From: JBBIQV01 sp964555285
GTDB lineage: Bacteria; Nitrospirota; Nitrospiria; Nitrospirales; Nitrospiraceae
Assembly: GCA_964555285.1 (NCBI GenBank)
Contig: CAZKRM010000017.1
Location: 3,978 to 67,977, forward strand
Reading direction: 5' to 3'
DNA length: 64,000 nucleotides
Position numbers and translations under genes: made by a program. A model generated the notes under the pieces. That model did no database searches and had not been told where the DNA came from. It saw nothing but the letters and a program-made list of their open reading frames with translations. Positions 58,280-64,000 of the stretch are shown one piece after another; positions within the stretch are counted from its first letter, which is position 1; each line of letters opens with the position of its first letter.

Positions 58280-59637
58280 TGAACTCTGTCGCCGACATTC
58301 TCGTCGTGGATGACGAAGTCAATATCCGCGGGGCTCTCGTGACCATGCTCGAGAAAAAGGGCCACCATGTGTATGGGACGGCCGGCGGAGAAGACGCGCT
58401 GGCCCGGCTTGAAGCAGGCAGGATCGATCTGGTGATCACCGACCTCAAGATGCCGGGGATCGGCGGCATGGAACTCCTGCGCCGTTTGAAAAATAAGTGG
58501 CCCGACACGGAAGTCGTGGTCATGACCGCGTACGGCTCGATCGATACGGCGGTGGAAGCGATGCGCCTGGGGGCCTACGACTACCTGACGAAGCCGATCG
58601 ATCGCGAGCGATTTCCCGTTGTCGTCGAGAAAGCGCTTGAACGACACTTCCTGGCGACGGAGAACCGGCAGCTCCGCGACCGGCTCGAAACGCGCACGCG
58701 ATTCGAGCAGATGGTCGGCGAGAGCGAACCCATGCAGTGCGTGTACAACCTGGTGGAGATGGTGGCTGGGAGCGACGTCACCGTATTACTGACGGGAGAA
58801 AGCGGGACCGGCAAGGAACTCGTGGCGCGGGCGATCCATCACAAGAGCCCTCGCGCGAACGGTCCATTCGTGACGTTGAACTGCGGAGCCCTGCCGGAGA
58901 ATCTCTTTGAAAGCGAGTTGTTCGGCTACGAAAGAGGGGCCTTCACGGGTGCGATGTCCACCAAGGTAGGACGGTTTGAGCTCGCCGACGGAGGAACGAT
59001 GCTGTTGGATGAGGTCGGCGAGCTGTCCTTAAAATCCCAGGTGGATTTCTTGCGCGTGCTGGAGACGAAGGAATTCCGCCGCTTGGGCGGGACGAAGGAG
59101 ATCAAAGTCGACACGCGCATCGTCGCCGCGACGAACCGCAATCTGGAGGAGGCCGTCAAGCAAGGCGACTTTCGTGAAGACCTCTATTACCGGCTGAACG
59201 TGGTTCCCATCCATCTCCCGCCGCTCCGCGAGCGGGGCGACGACGTTCCGCTGCTGGTAGAGAGGTTCCTCCGCGAGTTTGCATCGCTCCATCGCTCCGA
59301 TCGGAAGGACGTGTCGCGCGAAGCCATGCGACTTCTTCGACTCTACGCCTGGCCCGGGAACATCCGCCAGCTCCGCAACCTGATGGAGCGGCTCGTCGTG
59401 ACGGTGCGGGACAACATCGTTCAGCCGGAACACTTGCCGGAGGAGATCCAGGCCAGCAAAGAGGACGCCCGCACCATGCTCGTCACGCTGGGGACTTCCC
59501 TCGACGAGATCGAGCAGGACGTGATCCGGCGCACGTTGGCGGAGGTCACCAACCACCGAGAAAAAGCCGCCAAACTGTTAGGCATCAGCCTGCGGGCACT
59601 TCAATATAAGATTAAAGAGTACGGCATCCGGGACTGA
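58276..59637 (+). CDS. Sigma-54-dependent response regulator (NtrC family)
   Basis: 453 residues in three domains: receiver (residues 7-120, phospho-acceptor Asp56 in DLVITDLKMPG), AAA+ activator (Walker A GESGTGKELVARAIHH; the sigma-54 contact GAFTGA in YERGAFTGAMSTK; Walker B GGTMLLDEVGEL) and a Fis-type helix-turn-helix (NHREKAAKLLGISLRALQYK). Everything needed for sigma-54 activation is present. ATGA-coupled to the kinase. Its most likely target is the promoter at 59898, directly downstream. Confidence 0.95.
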   Translation: MMNSVADILVVDDEVNIRGALVTMLEKKGHHVYGTAGGEDALARLEAGRIDLVITDLKMPGIGGMELLRRLKNKWPDTEVVVMTAYGSIDTAVEAMRLGAYDYLTKPIDRERFPVVVEKALERHFLATENRQLRDRLETRTRFEQMVGESEPMQCVYNLVEMVAGSDVTVLLTGESGTGKELVARAIHHKSPRANGPFVTLNCGALPENLFESELFGYERGAFTGAMSTKVGRFELADGGTMLLDEVGELSLKSQVDFLRVLETKEFRRLGGTKEIKVDTRIVAATNRNLEEAVKQGDFREDLYYRLNVVPIHLPPLRERGDDVPLLVERFLREFASLHRSDRKDVSREAMRLLRLYAWPGNIRQLRNLMERLVVTVRDNIVQPEHLPEEIQASKEDARTMLVTLGTSLDEIEQDVIRRTLAEVTNHREKAAKLLGISLRALQYKIKEYGIRD

Positions 59638-59775
59638 GCCAAGAACATCGTTCCTCCACAACACTCGCACATTTTGCATACGACACAACCGCTGATGTTT
59701 TCCTCAGGACCCCGCAATCCACTGCTGGATTCCTTCACGAAATGCAGTGCGCGGATGTGTATCGGTCGTTAACAC

Positions 59776-59790
59776 CTGCAAAACTTGCAG
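59776..59790. promoter_or_regulatory. Candidate activator site (inverted repeat)
   Basis: CTGCAAAACTTGCAG, a perfect repeat with six-base arms and a three-base centre, lies about 110 bases upstream of the sigma-54 box, the usual distance for an enhancer-type site of NtrC-family proteins. A weaker CACTGC...GCAGTG pair sits at 59720-59749. Binding by the adjacent regulator is inference. Confidence 0.5.
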
Positions 59791-59897
59791 AACTCCCCTC
59801 GCACCCCTTCCTCGAAACGTTCTGTCGCGACGAGACGGAGAAGATAACTGCGCGATTTGTATCAGGCGCACGACGCCGGGGAAGACACTCCAGTTTG

Positions 59898-59913
59898 TGG
59901 CACTCTCCGTGCA
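59898..59913 (+). promoter_or_regulatory. Candidate sigma-54 (-24/-12) promoter
   Basis: TGGCACTCTCCGTGCA fits the consensus TGGCAC-N5-TTGCA with one mismatch (G for T) and exact spacing; the GG and GC dinucleotides are in place. The start of transcription would be near 59925, about 134 bases before the first gene. The rest of 59638-60058 contains no gene. Confidence 0.65.
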
Positions 59914-60058
59914 CTACCCCCAATCTCCTTGCCCACACGATTTCCGGAAGAGCCGTGAAACACGCCCTCGTACGATCCGATCGCTTCGAGCACGACACGA
60001 GAGCAGACACAGCACGATGGCCGGTCCAAACCACCTCTGCGACGAAAGGGAGAGAAGC

Positions 60059-60748
60059 ATGAGTCCAAGTGCGGAGAAGAATTCGAATCGCATCATCGAC
60101 GTCGGTCCAGCCGGATTTCATCCTCCCTCGGCGATGGAGCTGGGCGTCACCATTCCCGATTCGGGATCCGGGTTGCTGTACGGCCGGCACGCGACGGAGG
60201 ATGAGGTGATCGCCGAAGCGGCCCGGCAACTGTTCACGCGCAAGAACCCGACCATCTTTCCGGGGCCCCTGTATCTGTGGGCGTGGGATCGGGAATGGAT
60301 GGCGAAAGGGCAGGCGCTCCTGAAACTCGCAGCGGAGATCCCGGGCGTCATGATCATTCCGATGCCCGACTATCGCCCGAAGTATCCCAAGATCGATCCG
60401 GAGGAGGGCATCAATCCGAATCATCCCAATCTCACGATCTGGGCGAACAAGATTGAGGTTGCGCTGTTCATCGGTATCCATTGCCACTATGCCAACCTGG
60501 CGCTGCGGATGGTACGAGCCGGGACGAACTGCCTTACCATCGCGCTGTGCCACGATATCCACGAAGACGCCATGTTGAGCGTGCAGGATCTGGATGTCCG
60601 GAAGATGGACCATGTCATCGATATCTTCAGGCAGGTGCGCAAGGAACTGGGCATCGCGATGCCCAAGGACGGCAAGACTGTGCGCCTCACCGGCACGCAA
60701 GTCCGAGCGAACCACGGGGTGGAGTGGGTCAATCCGCTGTCTGCGTAG
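60059..60748 (+). CDS. Epsilon-type subunit homologue of 2-oxoacid:ferredoxin oxidoreductase, copy 1
   Basis: A 229-residue soluble protein. Key phrases: NPTIFPGPLYLWAWDREWMA, IIPMPDYRPKYPKIDPEEGI, NPNHPNLTIWANKIEVALFI and GIHCHYANLALRMVRAGTNC. Relatives are, as I recall, annotated in Nitrospira as fifth subunit of pyruvate/2-oxoglutarate:ferredoxin oxidoreductase or CO-dehydrogenase beta-subunit family. The pattern is compatible with a DHS-like nucleotide-binding fold as in the epsilon subunit of CO dehydrogenase/acetyl-CoA synthase. The start is placed at ATG 60059 because of GGGAGA before it; the frame is open further upstream. First gene after the sigma-54 box. Confidence 0.72.
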   Translation: MSPSAEKNSNRIIDVGPAGFHPPSAMELGVTIPDSGSGLLYGRHATEDEVIAEAARQLFTRKNPTIFPGPLYLWAWDREWMAKGQALLKLAAEIPGVMIIPMPDYRPKYPKIDPEEGINPNHPNLTIWANKIEVALFIGIHCHYANLALRMVRAGTNCLTIALCHDIHEDAMLSVQDLDVRKMDHVIDIFRQVRKELGIAMPKDGKTVRLTGTQVRANHGVEWVNPLSA

Positions 60749-60800
60749 GAGTTGCGGTGAGCGTGTGAAGCATCACACCAACAAGCACAGGGGTGCGAAC

Positions 60801-61091
60801 ATGGGACTGAACAAAGGGACCTCATCGGGGTTCAAGCACACGACCGCCTACCAGGCGGCCGAGTCGTGGATAAACCGAGTGGCTCGGCTGCACGACCTGT
60901 TGGCGGTCTGTCCGACGGATATCCTGACGCGGTGCGAACTGGCAACGCTGCTGGAAGAACTGGGACAACACGAGGAAGCGTCGTTCAATTGGAAAGCGCT
61001 TCTGGTCTGCGACCCCAACAATCTCAAGGCCCGTGAAGGCATGGCCCGGTGTCGGCAACGGACTGGAAGACCGCTGCAGTCCGCCGTGTGA
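60801..61091 (+). CDS. Small TPR-like protein
   Basis: A 96-residue helical protein. CPTDILTRCELATLLEELGQ, HEEASFNWKALLVCDPNNLK and AREGMARCRQ form about one and a half tetratricopeptide repeats, a protein-binding unit. No signal peptide. It sits between the epsilon-like gene and two unknown small genes in the same direction, so it is probably an accessory or assembly factor of the cluster. The function is inference. Confidence 0.6.
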   Translation: MGLNKGTSSGFKHTTAYQAAESWINRVARLHDLLAVCPTDILTRCELATLLEELGQHEEASFNWKALLVCDPNNLKAREGMARCRQRTGRPLQSAV

Positions 61092-61105
61092 GTTGGGAGG
61101 ACCGT

Positions 61106-61375
61106 ATGCCGACGGTGTGGGGCCATATTGAAGCTGTGGTCAATCCTCGCAAAGCTCCTCCGAGCCTGGTGGTCAGAACAACGACACCTCTAGGCACTCA
61201 CCGAACAGAGTGTACGGTCGAGGCAGACACGATCATTAGGAAGGGCTTTGAGCGACTCGGCTTAGACGATCTTCACGCTGGTGAGTTCGTGGTGGTCACG
61301 GTCGATGAGACCTCGCCCTGGCTGAGAACCAAGAGAGTTGACGTCGTCATCTTTCAACAAGGCAAGAGCGCCTAA
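61106..61375 (+). CDS. Small beta-rich hypothetical protein
   Basis: 89 residues from the ATG that follows GGGAGG by six bases: MPTVWGHIEAVVNPRKAPPS, TTTPLGTHRTECTVEADTII and FVVVTVDETSPWLRTKRVDV. The alternation of short hydrophobic strands suggests a small beta barrel, such as an OB or SH3-like domain. I recognise no family. It is encoded 14 bases after the TPR-like gene, so co-transcription is very likely. Confidence 0.6.
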   Translation: MPTVWGHIEAVVNPRKAPPSLVVRTTTPLGTHRTECTVEADTIIRKGFERLGLDDLHAGEFVVVTVDETSPWLRTKRVDVVIFQQGKSA

Positions 61376-61501
61376 CGCTGTCCACATCCGCCCAAGACCA
61401 CACCTTGGCGGCCGGCCAAGAGAGGAGTGCAGCGAAGACGAACATGTCCGCACGCAAGAAGAACGAGTAGGGAGGCGGGTGGTGTCATTTCAAGGAGGGA
61501 T

Positions 61502-61768
61502 ATGGAAGTCCTGATCGTCCAGTATCCTCGCGGCAACACGGCAGTGGCATGGTTCGATTCAGGGACGGCACTGGTCTCGACGAATCATGCCGGATTGCGC
61601 GCCACGCTTCAACGAGGGGTGCAGGACTGGAAGGGACGGCTCCTCTTTCCGTCCGACGGACAGGCGTTCTTATCGGCCCTGTACGATTATCTTTTCCTGA
61701 ACGGCTACACAGTCCGCTGGGTGAAGGGAGGCACCACGCTGAGCATCGGAAAGGTTCAGCGTGAGTAG
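61502..61768 (+). CDS. Small hypothetical protein
   Basis: 88 residues after a good AAGGAGG site: MEVLIVQYPRGNTAVAWFDS, TALVSTNHAGLRATLQRGVQ, GRLLFPSDGQAFLSALYDYL and FLNGYTVRWVKGG. An alpha/beta arrangement without known motif. Its end overlaps the possible GTG start of the next gene. The 126 bases before it (61376-61501) hold nothing clear. Confidence 0.6.
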   Translation: MEVLIVQYPRGNTAVAWFDSGTALVSTNHAGLRATLQRGVQDWKGRLLFPSDGQAFLSALYDYLFLNGYTVRWVKGGTTLSIGKVQRE

Positions 61769-61784
61769 GACAATGGAGATCGAC

Positions 61785-63227
61785 ATGGCCCCGTTTACTG
61801 CATGGCTCCCTGCTCGCCCCAATCAGGACTGCGATTTGCTCATCAAGATCGCCGGCCGGACCGTCCCAAGCCTTACCAGCGGGATTGTACAGGTCTCTCA
61901 AGCCCTGGCCGACCAGGGCTTGGCGGTCATCGCTGAGGCCGGAAAGCTGAACGGTGGGGGAAGCTTCCCTGTGGCGTCCCTTCGCATCGCGTCCAAGACC
62001 TCCCACTCTCTCGGACACGGGTGCGACGTGCTGCTGTACCTGGAGGACGATATTCCAGACTTCAGGCGATTCGGGTTGCAGCGTGGGAGCGTGCTCCTGT
62101 GGGAGCCACCCATGCACCCACGGCTGGAGCCGATCGTACCGGAAGGAGTCGTCACCTACCCGGTTCCGTTACGAGAATTGAACGGCCGGTGCGGGGAGAA
62201 GCTCTTGGGAAAGGGACTGATCGCCCTGGGAATCCTCATGCAGTTACTCGGAACCTCGGATACGCTCTTGCGTACTCCCCGCGTGCCGGCAGCGGACCGG
62301 CGGTATCTCGACGCCGGTATTCAGTTTGCCCGGGAGCATCTCGTGAAGCGCGACGTGTACTCGCTCCCCTCGGCTCCCAACGGACGCAGCCGGCTCATGC
62401 TGAACGCCGAGCAGGCCGTGAGGCTCGGATTGGCCATCGGCCTCTGTACGTGCGGCGACGATTGTCGGCCTCAGTGTGTCCGGTCGCCCACTCAGTGGGT
62501 TGCCGACCACTTAGCCATCGCTGGTACAAGCGTCTCGGTACTCGAGAGCGCGGAGCATCCCGGCGTGCAGGCCTATCGAGGTCCGGAAGGTACGGTGATC
62601 GCGTTGCTTCGAGGAGACAATGACGCCCTCTCGTCCTGTATCGGCAGGAACCCCGATCCGAGGGTCTTCGTTGCGGGCGACGTCCCCGACATCATCCGAC
62701 TGTTGGGAGAAGGCCATCGGCTCATCCATGATAAGGGAGCCGGTGTGGTCTGCGTGCTGGTCGAGGACGCGGTGGCTTCTCGCATTCAGACTGTTGAGAT
62801 CGAGAGTGTGGCTGAGGCTTCCCGTCTCGCACAGCCGGACGCAGCGAAACACCATGAGGCGGGAAAGTCCGTTGCGGCATGGGTCGCGGAGGCGGAACTA
62901 GACTACACCCCTGGCGCCGATATCGGGTATGTGGCCTGGGGAAGCGCGCAGGGCGTGGTGCGGGACGCCGTGGCCCTCTGTCGAGAATTCGGTCTGGGTG
63001 TGGCGGCGCTCTATCCCAAGGCGATCCAGCCTCCGCCGGTTAAGGAGTTGGAAGCCTTTGGTGCGGCAGTCAAACGCCTTGTGGTCGTCGAGTCCGACGC
63101 GAGTGATCGGTTCTCGGACCTGGTGCGTCGCGTCACATCGCTTCGACCGGCGACGGTCAGGCCGGAATCCGGAAAGGCGCTGACGCCGATGGATATTTTT
63201 CTGCGGGAAGGATTGGGAGCGCTGTAG
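61785..63227 (+). CDS. Degenerate gamma/alpha-type 2-oxoacid:ferredoxin oxidoreductase homologue
   Basis: About 480 residues. Residues 1-150 resemble the gamma domain (DLLIKIAGRTVPSLTSGIVQ; GGGSFPVASLRIAS; CDVLLYLEDD; VVTYPVPLRELNGRCGEKLL). Residues about 370-470 resemble domain II of the alpha subunit (DIGYVAWGSAQGVVRDAVAL; KRLVVVESDASDRFSDLVRR). The pyrimidine-binding domain between them is cut down to about 130 residues, and the YPITPST and AEDE-like motifs that hold thiamine diphosphate are absent or altered (QCVRSPTQWVADHL; LESAEHPGVQ). The gamma glycine motif is also degraded (GRTVPS). No beta subunit is nearby. ATG 61785 has GGAG six bases upstream; GTG 61761 is an alternative. Confidence 0.72.
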   Translation: MAPFTAWLPARPNQDCDLLIKIAGRTVPSLTSGIVQVSQALADQGLAVIAEAGKLNGGGSFPVASLRIASKTSHSLGHGCDVLLYLEDDIPDFRRFGLQRGSVLLWEPPMHPRLEPIVPEGVVTYPVPLRELNGRCGEKLLGKGLIALGILMQLLGTSDTLLRTPRVPAADRRYLDAGIQFAREHLVKRDVYSLPSAPNGRSRLMLNAEQAVRLGLAIGLCTCGDDCRPQCVRSPTQWVADHLAIAGTSVSVLESAEHPGVQAYRGPEGTVIALLRGDNDALSSCIGRNPDPRVFVAGDVPDIIRLLGEGHRLIHDKGAGVVCVLVEDAVASRIQTVEIESVAEASRLAQPDAAKHHEAGKSVAAWVAEAELDYTPGADIGYVAWGSAQGVVRDAVALCREFGLGVAALYPKAIQPPPVKELEAFGAAVKRLVVVESDASDRFSDLVRRVTSLRPATVRPESGKALTPMDIFLREGLGAL

Positions 63228-63254
63228 TCCCTTTCAAAGAAAGGAGTCGTGTGA

Positions 63255-63842
63255 ATGAAGCCCTATGAAATGGTGATCGGTCCGGAAGGGTATCTGCCCC
63301 CGGCGGTGTCCTCCAAGGGAGTCGTGGGTCCGTCGAAAGGCGACGGGCTCGTGATGGGGAACATTGTCCCCGAGCAACAGGCGATCGATGAAGCGGCACG
63401 GAGGCTGGTCCAGGCCAAAAACCCGACGCTGTTTCCCGGCCCGCTGGTGCTCTGGGCCTGGAACGAACAAGCGTCTCGCGAAGCCAAGGTCATCAAAGCC
63501 TTGGCTGAGGCGATCCCGGCCAAGATCATTCCGATGGCCGACTATCGGCCCAAGTATCCGAAGATCGTTCCGGAAAAGGAGATCAATCCGAACCATCCGA
63601 ACCTCACGATCTGGAAAAACAAGATCGATGTCTGCCTCTTCGTCGGCGTGCACTGTCATCAATCCAACATCGCGCTCAAGATCATTCGCGGCGGCACGGA
63701 CTGTTTCACCATCGCGCTCTGCACCTTCAGCGGGGACGATGAGGCGCACATCACGATCCGAGATTTGACGGCCGACACGATTCAGCGGATCGTGGATGCA
63801 GTGAAACGGATCAAGCAGGCTCAGCCGGGCACCGTGCGTTGA
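63255..63842 (+). CDS. Epsilon-type subunit homologue of 2-oxoacid:ferredoxin oxidoreductase, copy 2
   Basis: A 195-residue paralogue of the protein at 60059: NPTLFPGPLVLWAWNEQASR, IIPMADYRPKYPKIVPEKEI, NPNHPNLTIWKNKIDVCLFV and GVHCHQSNIALKIIRGGTDC. It lacks the C-terminal extension of copy 1 (the part after residue 195). Both His and Cys in G(V/I)HCH are conserved. AAGGAG lies eight bases before the ATG. It follows the degenerate oxidoreductase gene by 27 bases. Confidence 0.75.
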   Translation: MKPYEMVIGPEGYLPPAVSSKGVVGPSKGDGLVMGNIVPEQQAIDEAARRLVQAKNPTLFPGPLVLWAWNEQASREAKVIKALAEAIPAKIIPMADYRPKYPKIVPEKEINPNHPNLTIWKNKIDVCLFVGVHCHQSNIALKIIRGGTDCFTIALCTFSGDDEAHITIRDLTADTIQRIVDAVKRIKQAQPGTVR

Positions 63843-63858
63843 GACGAGGAGGAACAAC

Positions 63859-64000
63859 ATGACGCATATCATTGCTGCATTGTTCGTGGCGATGAGCGGG
63901 CTTGCGTGGCCCGCGTGGGCGTATGACGAAGTGACCGTCTCCGATGGCGGAACCCTCACGGGCACTGTGAAGCTAGAGGGCAAGGTGCCCAAGCCGAAGG
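63859..64000 (+). CDS. Secreted protein, 5' part (runs off right edge)
   Basis: The visible 47 residues show a signal peptide (THIIAALFVAMSGLAWPAWA, cleavage likely after AWA) and then EVTVSDGGTLTGTVKLEGKV, the opening of a carboxypeptidase-regulatory-like or quinoprotein/cytochrome-associated beta domain. GAGGAGG precedes the ATG. The product is periplasmic or membrane-anchored. Its position after the epsilon-like gene suggests it is in the same transcript, and a link to electron transfer is conceivable. Confidence 0.7.
   Translation, partial: MTHIIAALFVAMSGLAWPAWAYDEVTVSDGGTLTGTVKLEGKVPKPK

Noticed and set aside
59747..60058. N-terminal extension of epsilon-like copy 1
   Set aside because: Contains the sigma-54 promoter candidate and has no homology to copy 2; Shine-Dalgarno sequence supports ATG 60059.
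1..64000. tRNA, rRNA or riboswitch genes
   Set aside because: None of the spacers showed recognisable cloverleaf, rRNA or riboswitch motifs by eye; a covariance-model scan would be decisive.

Overview
The window reads as a chromosomal segment of a GC-rich Gram-negative bacterium, most likely Nitrospira (Nitrospirota). The reasons are a complete lipid A/Kdo/heptose gene set with a Nitrospira-like order (bamA, two ompH genes, fabZ, lpxA, lpxI, Gfo/Idh oxidoreductase, lpxB, msbA, waaA, lpxK), and a right end with two copies of a small protein that I recall being annotated in Nitrospira and Aquificales as the fifth (epsilon) subunit of 2-oxoacid:ferredoxin oxidoreductases or as 'CO dehydrogenase beta subunit family'. 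The taxonomic call is inference; there is no rRNA or other marker here.

Layout. (1) 1-36.7 kb is almost entirely minus strand. From the promoter side it starts with bamA and outer-membrane chaperones, continues with the lipid A/Kdo enzymes, the heptosyltransferase/phosphatase fusion and GT9 glycosyltransferases, then a long run of GT2 and GT4 glycosyltransferases, dTDP-sugar genes (rfbA, rfbB, rfbD), an LhgO-like oxidase, an O-antigen ligase and a Wzm-type permease. Toxin-antitoxin-like pairs (MNT/HEPN three times, DUF4258/YgiT), a Uma2 nuclease and several broken glycosyltransferase genes interrupt it. (2) 37-43.6 kb is a plus-strand housekeeping block: galU, lon, thiL, a DUF2062 membrane protein and an HD hydrolase. 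(3) 43.6-51.4 kb is an accessory region of small nucleotidyltransferase modules, three DUF433/DUF5615 pairs, genes with in-frame stops, a structured inverted repeat and a complete REP-associated tyrosine transposase element with 24-bp perfect inverted ends. (4) 51.5-56.8 kb holds a large secreted SBBP-repeat protein, a GTGA tetranucleotide repeat and an ABC transporter-like protein whose ATPase motifs are all degraded. (5) 56.9-64 kb holds an NtrB/NtrC-type two-component pair, a candidate sigma-54 promoter with an upstream inverted repeat, and a cluster of two epsilon-like paralogues around three small unknown proteins and a degenerate 2-oxoacid oxidoreductase gamma/alpha-like protein, ending in a partial secreted protein.

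How the genes work together. Regions 1 and galU build the outer membrane: lipid A (LpxA, LpxI, LpxB, LpxK), Kdo addition (WaaA), heptose core (GT9 enzymes, GmhB domain), flipping (MsbA), O-chain sugars and ligation, and barrel assembly (BamA, Skp-like chaperones). The right-hand cluster looks like a separately regulated unit in which the sigma-54 activator switches on a set of non-catalytic relatives of oxidoreductase subunits. I regard that cluster as the best candidate for an undescribed system here.

Limits: all family calls come from reading motifs and overall similarity by eye; no database search was run, and start codons are choices based on overlaps and Shine-Dalgarno-like sequences.
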